DNA of 64,000 nucleotides. Origin: an uncultured Parabacteroides sp. (GTDB lineage Bacteria; Bacteroidota; Bacteroidia; Bacteroidales; Tannerellaceae). The translations under genes were made by a program, and so were the position numbers. Of the stretch, positions 17,977-24,799 are shown in pieces. Below the pieces are notes generated by a model that saw only the letters and a list, made by a program, of their open reading frames with translations, had not been told where the DNA came from and searched no databases. The number at the start of each line of letters is the position of its first letter. Position 1 is the stretch's first letter. Location of the stretch: positions 62,001 through 126,000 of the forward strand of contig NZ_CAJJWO010000005.1 of the NCBI RefSeq assembly GCF_905196875.1, read 5' to 3'.

Positions 17977-19263
17977 ATGAGAACAAAGATTTCCTTATTT
18001 CTAATTGCCACCCTTTGCAGCCTTAGTTGCCTTGCACAGAGCGATTTTAATAAATACTTCAATAAAAAAAGTCTCCGGATAGACTTCGCTTTAAGTGGAA
18101 ACTCCGAATTCCAGGCTGCTGCCATACAGCAATTACGTGAAGAACCTGTATGGGGAGGCCCTGTGAAAAACCTGATCGACAAGTTCAACTATGGCGGTTA
18201 TTATGTAAATATATATGATAAAAACAGTAACGACCTGATCTATTCGAGGGGTTTCAATACGTTATTTGAAGAATGGCGAACCACTGAGCAGGCTAAAACG
18301 GAAACTCAATCATGGACAAACAGCATTTCAGTTCCCTATCCTAAAACGACAGTTGTTGTTGAGATAGCCGCCCGAGACAAAGCCGATATGCAGTTTCATT
18401 CACTGCTTAAAATGGATATCGACCCGACCAATATTTTTATTGACCGCGGTAGACTGAAAGATAACAAAGTGACTCAGGTCCAATACAAAGGGGATTCCAG
18501 TGAAAAAGTGGACCTGGTATTTATTGCAGAAGGATATACGGCTGCCGATCAGGAAAAGTTTGTCGCCGATGCAAAAAAATTTACAGAATCCCTCTTCAAT
18601 ACACCTCCTTATACGACACGCCGGGAAGATTTCAATATCTGGGCGGTTAATCTGGTTTCTGAAGATGCAGGAACCGACACTTCGGGAAAAGGTATATATA
18701 AAAATACGGCATTGAACTCCGGTTATTACACTTTCGGTGTAGACCGTTATCTGACCACCCCTGATATGAAATCAATCCGCGATGCAGTGTGGAATGTCCC
18801 GTGTGATGCCATATTTATTCTGGTTAATACCAATACTTACGGTGGTGGCGGTATGTATAATTTCTATGCAATCGGCACAGCTGATAATGAACGTACACAA
18901 CATGTATTCGTCCATGAGTTTGGACATAGCTTTGCAGGACTGGCTGACGAATATTTTTCTTCTGAAGTGGCTTATCAGGATTTTTACAATTTGAAATATG
19001 AGCCCTGGGAGCCTAACATTACGACGCTAGTTGATTTTGAAGGCAAATGGAAAGATTTACTGCCCGCTAACACTCCGATCCCGACACCGCTGGATGATGC
19101 ACATAAAGATAAAGCCGGCGTATTTGAAGGAGGTGGTTATATTTCGAAAGGAATCTATCGACCGATGGATCATTGCATGATGCGCGATTACGCTCCTTTT
19201 TGCCCGGCATGCAGCCGTGCTATTCTGCGAATGATTGATTTCTTATCAGACAGAAGTTATTAA
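17977..19263 (+). CDS. Secreted M64 family zinc peptidase (IgA peptidase M64-like)
   Basis: 428 aa. Signal peptide MRTKISLFLIATLCSLSCLAQ. N-terminal M64_N domain to about 165, then the catalytic domain beginning VDLVFIAEGYTAADQEKF. Zinc signature H313-E-F-G-H317-S-F-A-G-L-A-D323-E-Y matches the metzincin-like M64 pattern. Family is named for the Clostridium ramosum IgA protease, but most Bacteroidetes members have unknown substrates, so IgA cleavage should not be assumed. Cys-rich C-terminus (HCMMRDYAPFCPACSRA) may form a disulfide. Single-gene transcript closed by a terminator. Confidence 0.92.
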   Translation: MRTKISLFLIATLCSLSCLAQSDFNKYFNKKSLRIDFALSGNSEFQAAAIQQLREEPVWGGPVKNLIDKFNYGGYYVNIYDKNSNDLIYSRGFNTLFEEWRTTEQAKTETQSWTNSISVPYPKTTVVVEIAARDKADMQFHSLLKMDIDPTNIFIDRGRLKDNKVTQVQYKGDSSEKVDLVFIAEGYTAADQEKFVADAKKFTESLFNTPPYTTRREDFNIWAVNLVSEDAGTDTSGKGIYKNTALNSGYYTFGVDRYLTTPDMKSIRDAVWNVPCDAIFILVNTNTYGGGGMYNFYAIGTADNERTQHVFVHEFGHSFAGLADEYFSSEVAYQDFYNLKYEPWEPNITTLVDFEGKWKDLLPANTPIPTPLDDAHKDKAGVFEGGGYISKGIYRPMDHCMMRDYAPFCPACSRAILRMIDFLSDRSY

Positions 19264-19277
19264 AAACAGCTTTCATG

Positions 19278-19313
19278 AAAAAAGGTTCCGGTCAGATAAC
19301 CGGAACCTTTTTA
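19278..19313. terminator. Bidirectional terminator between M64 and pirin genes
   Basis: GGTTCCGGT / ACCGGAACC stem flanked by an A-run and a T-run (AAAAAA...TTTTTAA). Confidence 0.88.
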
Positions 19314-19331
19314 ATTATTAACCTGATGCAA

Positions 19332-20039
19332 TTACTGCATCGGAACTTCCATTAGCAAAATCTTCGCATCTTTCAACACCTCTATGGTAATGCTGTCCGT
19401 ATCATAAAAACCAGCACCATCGCGTCTGGAAAGAACTGTATTACTTACTTCTACTTCTCCTTCAATGACAAAAAGATATACTCCCATACCTTGACGATGG
19501 AACTTATATTCTTTAATCTGTCCGGCATCCAGTTCTCCTATCGAAAACCAGGCATCCTGATTGATCGCAGCAGGCGTTTCACCATCCGGCGAAAGTACCA
19601 GCGACAATTCATTCTTTTTCAATAGCGGACGTATATCATAGTTATTATACTTCGGAGCCGTATTTTCTTCACGTGGAAAAACCCAGATCTGCAGAAATTC
19701 AAGCTGTTGTTCAGCACTGTCGTTGAACTCACTATGAAAAATACCTGTTCCGGCACTCATCACCTGAAGATAGCCCGGAGTGATAGTTTTACTGTTCTTT
19801 ATACTGTCGCCATGCCGCAAATAGCCATTCAGCGGAATAGAGATTACTTCCATATTTTTATGCGGGTGAGTATCAAAACCTTCGCTTGGAGCTACCGTAT
19901 CGTCATTTAGGACGCGTAGTTTGCCAAAATGTACCCTTTGGGGATTATAATAATTAGCAAAACTAAATGTATGATGAGTTTTAAGCCATCCATGGTTTGC
20001 ATATCCGCGAGAGTTCGCCTTGTCTACTACCATTTTCAT
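19332..20039 (-). CDS. Pirin family protein (bicupin)
   Basis: 235 aa cytoplasmic two-cupin protein. The family start SRGYANHGWLKTHHTFSFAN is followed by the metal-binding residues in FDTHPHKNMEVISIPLNG, and by GTGIFHSEFND and FLQIWVFP. The C-terminal cupin lacks metal ligands, as usual. Relatives include E. coli YhhW, a quercetin 2,3-dioxygenase in vitro; physiological role is uncertain. Convergent with the M64 gene and divergent from the IMP dehydrogenase gene. Confidence 0.93.
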   Translation of the reverse strand: MKMVVDKANSRGYANHGWLKTHHTFSFANYYNPQRVHFGKLRVLNDDTVAPSEGFDTHPHKNMEVISIPLNGYLRHGDSIKNSKTITPGYLQVMSAGTGIFHSEFNDSAEQQLEFLQIWVFPREENTAPKYNNYDIRPLLKKNELSLVLSPDGETPAAINQDAWFSIGELDAGQIKEYKFHRQGMGVYLFVIEGEVEVSNTVLSRRDGAGFYDTDSITIEVLKDAKILLMEVPMQ

Positions 20040-20217
20040 AAATAATTCCTCCTCTTTAATTCATTTATATAACATATTACTCATTGAAAAAGTTCCGGTT
20101 CGCATATCCCCCAGGACAGTATCCTTTTAAATAGTATGAAAAATGCTCCTAAATAAAAACATATCTGAAGAGAATTCAGTACTTTTGTACAAAATTCATC
20201 CAGTAAATATTAATCAT

Positions 20218-21711
20218 ATGGCAGTTTACTTAAACGATGTATCTAGAACCTTCGGAGAATACCTGCTTATTCCCGGCTTGACCACTAAACAGTGCGTACC
20301 TTCAAACGTTTCACTGAAAACAGCACTTGTGAAACATAATGTCAACGAAAAGTCCTCTATCGAATTAAATATCCCGTTTGTTTCGGCTATCATGCAATCG
20401 GTATCCGGACCTGAACTGGCTATCGAGTTGGCACGCAACGGAGGACTTTCATTTATTTTCGGATCACAGCCTATCACCAGCCAGGCAGACATGGTACGCA
20501 GAGTGAAAAAATTTAAGGCCGGATTTGTAATCAGTGATTCAAACCTGACACCAGAAAATACACTGGCCGATGTAATCGCCCTCGTCAGTAAAACAGAACA
20601 TTCCACAATCGGAGTTACCGACGACGGAACGCCTAATGGTAAACTGCTGGGACTTGTCACCAGCCGCGACTACCGCGCAGAAAAAGACGATCCCGCTACA
20701 AAAGTAAAAGAGTTCATGACTCCTTTCTCCAAATTGATCGTCGGTGAACTCGGTATCTCGCTGAAAGAAGCCAACCAGATCATCTGGGATCATAAATTAA
20801 ATACGTTGCCTATTATAGACAAAGACCAGAAGCTGGCTTATTTTGTATTTCGCAAAGATTATGACAACCATCGCGAGAACCCGAACGAAATTTCGGGAGC
20901 CGACAAGAAGTTGCTGGTCGGTGCCGGTATCAACAGCCGCGACTACATGGAACGTGTCCCGGCATTGGTTGAAGCCGGTGTCGATGTATTATGTATCGAC
21001 TCTTCCGACGGATATTCCGAATGGCAATACGAAACATTGCAGTGGATCAAGAAAGAATATGGAGACAAAGTAAAGGTAGGAGCTGGAAATGTGGTAGACC
21101 GAGAAGGTTTCCTTTATCTGGTCAAAGCCGGAGCCGACTTCATCAAAGTGGGTATCGGTGGCGGTTCTATCTGTATCACCCGCGAACAGAAAGGTATCGG
21201 ACGTGGACAGGCCACTGCTCTGATCGATGTAGCGATGGCTCGTGATGAATATAAAGAACAGACAGGTATCTATATTCCTATTTGCAGCGACGGCGGTCTG
21301 GTACACGATTACCACATGGTACTTGCCTTGGCAATGGGTGCCGACTTCCTGATGATGGGCCGTTATTTTGCCCGTTTCGATGAATCTCCGACAAAGAAGC
21401 TGCGCATCGGCAACAATTTTGTAAAAGAATATTGGGGAGAAGGTTCAAACCGCGCCCAGAACTGGCAGCGTTACGACATGGGAGGAAGCGCCTCACTTAA
21501 ATTTGAAGAAGGAGTAGACAGCTATGTTCCGTATGCCGGCAAGATGAAAGACAATCTGAATCTGACATTAGGCAAGATCAAAGCAACCATGTGCAGTTGC
21601 GGTGCCGTCACCATACCGGAGTTACAGAAGAATGCCAAGATTACGTTGGTTTCTTCTACAAGTATCGTCGAAGGTGGTGCGCATGACGTGATTCTGAAAG
21701 AGCAGAATTAA
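20218..21711 (+). CDS. guaB: IMP dehydrogenase (divergent GuaB-type, with CBS pair)
   Basis: 497 aa from the ATG at 20218 (MAVYLNDVSRTFGEYLLIPG); the frame extends to 20143 but without family sequence. Oxidises IMP to XMP with NAD+, rate-limiting for guanine nucleotides. Seen: N-terminal barrel strand, two CBS domains around 95-220 (LGLVTSRDYR, KVKEFMTPF), catalytic Cys319 in GGGSICITREQ, LALAMGADFLMMGRYFA, and the mobile flap carrying QRY before the conserved EGVDSYVPYAGK. Sequence around the active site differs from the standard bacterial GPGSICTTR, suggesting a second subtype; whether it is the only GuaB in the genome cannot be seen. Downstream hairpin ends the transcript. Confidence 0.85.
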   Translation: MAVYLNDVSRTFGEYLLIPGLTTKQCVPSNVSLKTALVKHNVNEKSSIELNIPFVSAIMQSVSGPELAIELARNGGLSFIFGSQPITSQADMVRRVKKFKAGFVISDSNLTPENTLADVIALVSKTEHSTIGVTDDGTPNGKLLGLVTSRDYRAEKDDPATKVKEFMTPFSKLIVGELGISLKEANQIIWDHKLNTLPIIDKDQKLAYFVFRKDYDNHRENPNEISGADKKLLVGAGINSRDYMERVPALVEAGVDVLCIDSSDGYSEWQYETLQWIKKEYGDKVKVGAGNVVDREGFLYLVKAGADFIKVGIGGGSICITREQKGIGRGQATALIDVAMARDEYKEQTGIYIPICSDGGLVHDYHMVLALAMGADFLMMGRYFARFDESPTKKLRIGNNFVKEYWGEGSNRAQNWQRYDMGGSASLKFEEGVDSYVPYAGKMKDNLNLTLGKIKATMCSCGAVTIPELQKNAKITLVSSTSIVEGGAHDVILKEQN

Positions 21712-21732
21712 GGATATCTAAAAACAATACTC

Positions 21733-21786
21733 AATCCCCAACGGTAAATACCTCGTTCAGGTTATTTGCTGCTGGGGATTTTTTAT
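21733..21786 (+). terminator. Terminator after IMP dehydrogenase gene
   Basis: Outer stem AATCCCCA / TGGGGATT with an inner pairing (AAATACCT / AGGTTATTT), then six T residues. Confidence 0.75.
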
Positions 21787-21791
21787 TGATT

Positions 21792-22199
21792 TTATCTGTA
21801 TAATATCTGACGTCTCTGTTTGCCATTCACCCGATACGATAAATGAAGAAAATGTTTTTTTCGGTAAAGGATTGCCTGATCGAAAGGCAGGCCGCTATTT
21901 TTCAACGTATCCAGTAGGAAATAAATATCCGGTACATAACAGTCAGCCGCCTCCCCCTTGACATGCTGGCTCGAACGGACACCACCTGCCAAGCGGTTCA
22001 CTTCCGGACTGCGATAGCCGCTGGTAACAACGATCGGTTTGTTGTAAGCAATGCGGAGCGGTTGAAGGAGACATTTTACTAATTCACGAATCGCTTCACG
22101 AACTTCGTCGGGCGGGTCATTTCTCAGGCCGTTTATTATTGCAATGCTGCTGTAAGTCATTTCTTCCCAGGAAAAATCTCTACTAATGTTCTTTTTCAT
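21792..22199 (-). CDS. M15-type peptidase (D-Ala-D-Ala carboxypeptidase-like)
   Basis: 135 aa, no signal peptide. Contains the M15 zinc site: PIVVTSGYRSPEVNRLAGG, then SSQHVKGEAADCYVP (His and Asp ligands) and a final HFLHLSYR His. This short form is common in Bacteroidetes behind an HU-like gene and resembles phage endolysin-type carboxypeptidases (peptidase_M15_3). Overlaps the stop of the upstream membrane-protein gene by 17 bp. Likely cuts cell-wall peptides; export route not evident. Confidence 0.85.
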   Translation of the reverse strand: MKKNISRDFSWEEMTYSSIAIINGLRNDPPDEVREAIRELVKCLLQPLRIAYNKPIVVTSGYRSPEVNRLAGGVRSSQHVKGEAADCYVPDIYFLLDTLKNSGLPFDQAILYRKKHFLHLSYRVNGKQRRQILYR

Positions 22200-22395
22200 C
22201 TTTTGCTTGTTTTATCTTGTATGAATAATCTACGCCGAACAAGGCTCCGGCAAATGTGCTGATCTCGCCAAAAGCGACAAGGATACTGTTATGGATCTCT
22301 CCGGCAGGGGCTACCCAAAAACCGGAAAAGAGTAGGACAATCCCGCCCACAACGAGCAGGATTGCCATAACTAACTGAACGGTTAACCGTTTCAT
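22183..22395 (-). CDS. Small two-helix membrane protein
   Basis: 70 aa. Two hydrophobic segments, about 6-28 (VQLVMAILLVVGGIVLLFSGFW) split by a short loop PAGEIHNS, and 35-55 (VAFGEISTFAGALFGVDYSY), then a charged tail KIKQAKDEKEH. Position between an HU-like gene and a peptidoglycan peptidase, with overlaps on both sides, and its size suggest a holin-like partner for export of the peptidase. That is inference; no family name is certain. Confidence 0.7.
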   Translation of the reverse strand: MKRLTVQLVMAILLVVGGIVLLFSGFWVAPAGEIHNSILVAFGEISTFAGALFGVDYSYKIKQAKDEKEH

Positions 22396-22838
22396 TCGAT
22401 CACAGGACGATCGTCGTCATCATCTCCTGCACCATTTTCTTTTTTCACAGGTTCCGTTTCTTCCTCAAACTTCGTGATCTGGTTCGACCAGCGCAAACTC
22501 GAGCCCGGAGAGAAAACAATACGGGCCTTTTTGATACAGGAAGCATTGAAATCATCCTTGTTTTCCGTTCCGTTCGATCTTACCGACAAACGGAAGTTGC
22601 CAAATTCGCCTACCTGCACGATACTACCGGAGCGAAGTTCCAATCCCATAGCCCAGTTCAGCGAATCGAGAACCGCTTTCACATCTGCACTCGACATCGC
22701 AGAACGGTTGGATATCAGTTCGCATAACTTCGCCATATCACAATACCCCGAGGCCTTTGCCACTGCATACGTTTTCACTTTGTCCTTATCGTCCCCGAAC
22801 TTGATCGTTCTCTGCACTTTCTTAAATATTAATGCCAT
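22392..22838 (-). CDS. HU-related DNA-binding protein (HU-like, Bacteroidetes type)
   Basis: 148 aa. Resembles the HU_rel (TIGR01201) proteins of Bacteroidetes: VAKASGYCDMAKLCELISNR, SADVKAVLDSLNWAMGLELR, then GEFGNFRLSVRSNG corresponding to the HU beta-arm base, and an acidic tail (GDDDDDRPVIE). Likely binds DNA. Starts the three-gene unit with the membrane protein and M15 peptidase, a module repeated in many Bacteroides genomes. A -7 box TACCTTTG lies at 22900-22893, 55 bp upstream. Confidence 0.85.
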   Translation of the reverse strand: MALIFKKVQRTIKFGDDKDKVKTYAVAKASGYCDMAKLCELISNRSAMSSADVKAVLDSLNWAMGLELRSGSIVQVGEFGNFRLSVRSNGTENKDDFNASCIKKARIVFSPGSSLRWSNQITKFEEETEPVKKENGAGDDDDDRPVIE

Positions 22839-23048
22839 ACCTTATAAATTTTAGATGTTGAATAATTACATACCCTTTATTCGAGTATGGTACAAAGGTA
22901 GGGGCAGCAGAAACGGATAAATTCCTGAAAAACACGAGTTAAAACACTATTAATCAAACACATTAAAAAGAAAAGCAATATTTGTCCGATCAAATTCAGG
23001 AAAATAAAAGGGAAGTATTTTAAAGCCTTTTAGCGTTAAAATACAAAA

Positions 23049-23086
23049 CGTCCCGACTGCACCCAATATAAAGGGCAGGCGGGACG
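23049..23086 (-). terminator. Terminator after the GNAT-module
   Basis: GC-rich stem CGTCCCG.CTGC.CCC with its complement (one mismatch, one bulge), followed on the minus strand by TTTTGTATTTT. Confidence 0.75.
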
Positions 23087-23114
23087 GGAACTATAATCAA
23101 AAGAGTTTTGTCTT

Positions 23115-23627
23115 TTAGCTAACTAATTCTTTCAGATCATAATACATCGGAAGTGTATCGTCCTCCGTTTCATTAATCAGTCGTTTAAAGCCATTCTTCT
23201 CATAAAACGGAACTGCATCCAGATAAGCATCTACCGTAAGAAATCGATTGGCTGAAATAGATTGATTATTAATCAGCATTTGCTTAATAGCCGATATCAA
23301 CTCTGTACCCCAACCTTCTTTTTTATGATTCCGCGAAACGGCCAAGCGTCCTACTTTTACAGCCGGATAACTACCTAAATGCTTCCTGTGAGGGAAAGCT
23401 TGTCTAAGTTTACGCCATAAATTTTTAGAGATTGTTGTCTGAGTAATTTTATCATTGAGAAGGCTAAAATAAGCAATTGTCTCATTTTCATCTTCCAGAA
23501 TAAAAGTATTGGCTATCATTTGATCCTTGTAATACAATGCATCTTCAAAAAGAAAACCGTTTAAATCTGCGTCACCACAGTCAAACGGTTTTATTTCTGT
23601 GAGTTCTTCTAACTTCGCGAGTTTCAT
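23115..23627 (-). CDS. GNAT acetyltransferase resembling TacT-type toxins
   Basis: 170 aa from the ATG at 23627; a GTG at 23636 overlaps the upstream stop and is also possible. The N-terminal pattern IKPFDCGDADLNGFLFEDAL, then NTFILEDENETIAYFSLLND, is typical of the TacT/AtaT-like group, whose toxins acetylate aminoacyl-tRNA. Acetyl-CoA loop in VGRLAVSRNHKKEGWGTELI, where the usual Q/R-G-x-G is N-H-K-K-E-G-W-G. C-terminal VPFYEKNGFKRL is typical. Coupled to the 52-codon gene upstream. Toxicity is inferred from family and operon form; such GNATs can also be metabolic. Confidence 0.8.
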   Translation of the reverse strand: MKLAKLEELTEIKPFDCGDADLNGFLFEDALYYKDQMIANTFILEDENETIAYFSLLNDKITQTTISKNLWRKLRQAFPHRKHLGSYPAVKVGRLAVSRNHKKEGWGTELISAIKQMLINNQSISANRFLTVDAYLDAVPFYEKNGFKRLINETEDDTLPMYYDLKELVS

Positions 23628-23632
23628 ATTGT

Positions 23633-23791
23633 TCACATCATAAAGGTTGCTATTCGTTTCAGTTTTTCATAAGCATCCTTTACGCGCTTCTTTTCTTCCG
23701 CAGATGCAGGTTTTACTTCTTCAATCGATTGAATAAAACGCTCTGCATCTTTTCCAAATAACACCGGAGTTTCTTTAATAGGTTTGGCCAT
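23633..23791 (-). CDS. Small 52-aa protein, candidate antitoxin partner of the GNAT
   Basis: Sequence starts MAKPIKETPVLFGKDAERFI, continues with EEVKPASAEEKKRVKDAYEK and ends in LKRIATFMM. Its stop (23635-23633) overlaps a possible GTG start of the GNAT gene (23636) and lies six bases before its ATG, so the two are co-translated. It has its own canonical promoter. It lacks the ribbon-helix-helix of classical TacA/DUF1778 antitoxins and looks like one short strand plus a charged helix, so it would be a different antitoxin type. I recall similar small genes next to GNATs in Bacteroides, but no named family. Too short for usual gene calling. Confidence 0.72.
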   Translation of the reverse strand: MAKPIKETPVLFGKDAERFIQSIEEVKPASAEEKKRVKDAYEKLKRIATFMM

Positions 23792-23826
23792 AATTCATTT
23801 ATTTTTAATGATCAATTTATCTGGTA

Positions 23827-23856
23827 CAAAGATAATCATTATTTCACATTCAACAA
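23827..23856 (-). promoter_or_regulatory. Promoter of the small-protein/GNAT pair
   Basis: Minus strand TTG (23856-23854), 19-base spacer, TATCTTTG (23834-23827); 35 bp before the ATG at 23791. Canonical Bacteroidetes promoter, supporting the 52-aa ORF as a real first gene. Confidence 0.72.
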
Positions 23857-23873
23857 GCTTATAGACATAAGTT

Positions 23874-24359
23874 TTAATACTCCCCTCCTACCTTTATCTT
23901 CCCCATCAAAAAAAGAAACTCCCGCAGATCGCTGGAGTCGGGTTGGGAGTGGCAGAGGTAGTTGTCGAAGGTTTCGAGTTTGTAGGGGAAGTTGAAGGCG
24001 AGAAGGAGGCTAGAGGCCTGATGGTGATATTTGGGACGGCCTTTGCGGTCGGCGTTTTCGATGACGTATAGCATGGGAAGGAAAAGGTCGGGATTTTGAA
24101 GCGAATAACGTAAGTGCCCCAAAGGGGTGTGATGGATAAGGTAATCGACGTAGAGTTCGCGATCGTGTTTGAAGTAGGCGTCGATGAATTTGCAGAAGGG
24201 CTTGGGAAGCGAGTCGTAATAGCCGAATGCCAGGTGGCAGAGGTTGAGGCGATATTCCTGACGGGCGGCTTCTTCGAGGGTTTGTAACTTGGCGTTAAAC
24301 GACGCAGGCGTTGGTGCGTTGCCGAATAGCAACTGCATCTGTGTTAATAGTTTTTTCAT
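23874..24359 (-). CDS. Uncharacterised 161-aa protein
   Basis: No family recognised. Mostly helical, rich in aromatic residues and His, without signal peptide: helices around LQTLEEAARQEYRLNL, PKPFCKFIDAYFKHDREL and a Leu/Phe-rich middle (LLLAFNFPYKLETFDN). Its codon use looks GC-richer than its neighbours in the 5' half. It lies between the terminator of the HU gene and the GNAT pair and is transcribed alone. Cytoplasmic by appearance. Function unknown. Confidence 0.7.
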   Translation of the reverse strand: MKKLLTQMQLLFGNAPTPASFNAKLQTLEEAARQEYRLNLCHLAFGYYDSLPKPFCKFIDAYFKHDRELYVDYLIHHTPLGHLRYSLQNPDLFLPMLYVIENADRKGRPKYHHQASSLLLAFNFPYKLETFDNYLCHSQPDSSDLREFLFLMGKIKVGGEY

Positions 24360-24428
24360 GATACATGCTATCGGAGAGATAAGGTTTGGCTCTCCGATAC
24401 CACGCCCGGCCGGCGCTGAAAAACAAAA

Positions 24429-24471
24429 CCGGCTGCCCGTCTCTCCTTAAAAGAGAGAAAGGACAGCCGGT
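24429..24471 (-). terminator. Terminator after the HU gene and fimbrial operon
   Basis: CCGGCTG / CAGCCGG outer stem with a TCTCT/AGAGA inner stem, followed on the minus strand by TTTTGTTTTTC. It closes the transcript coming from the fimbrial genes. Confidence 0.82.
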
Positions 24472-24506
24472 GATATGAGGATTGAAACCGGAACCGGATA
24501 ATACCG

Positions 24507-24788
24507 CTACCCGCCTCCGTTCAACTTATCCAGCAGATGCTTGCCGGGTTTGAACTTTACACTGATGCGTGGCGGGATCAGGCAGGAAACTCCTGTTTTA
24601 GGGTTGCGCCCTACACGCGCCACCTGCTTCCAAGGAGTGAAAGTTCCGAATCCTTGCAAAAGCAATGTACCATCCCTACCTAACTCTTCGGAGACCGTTT
24701 CCAACATTGCATGAATAAAGCGTAATGCTTCCAACTGAGGAATATCCATCTTTTCGGATATCCTTACAGTCAATTCCTGTTTATTCAT
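24507..24788 (-). CDS. HU/IHF family DNA-binding protein
   Basis: 93 aa, canonical size. N-terminal dimerisation helices (MNKQELTVRISEKMDIPQLE), GFGTFTPWKQVARVGRNPKTG with the beta-arm (Asn-Pro at the DNA-intercalating tip), and PGKHLLDKLN tail. Binds and bends DNA. It begins 11 bp after the stop of the FISUMP-fimbrillin gene and no terminator lies between, so it should be co-transcribed with the phase-variable fimbrial operon, an unusual place for an HU gene. It could assist recombination at the invertible promoter; inferred only. Confidence 0.9.
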   Translation of the reverse strand: MNKQELTVRISEKMDIPQLEALRFIHAMLETVSEELGRDGTLLLQGFGTFTPWKQVARVGRNPKTGVSCLIPPRISVKFKPGKHLLDKLNGGG

Positions 24789-24799
24789 TGTTTATCAAT

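Noticed and set aside
17897..17986. Longer N-terminus for the NimA-like protein
   Set aside because: It would overlap the divergent M64 gene and its -7 box, and family members begin near MFAEIRRKDR.
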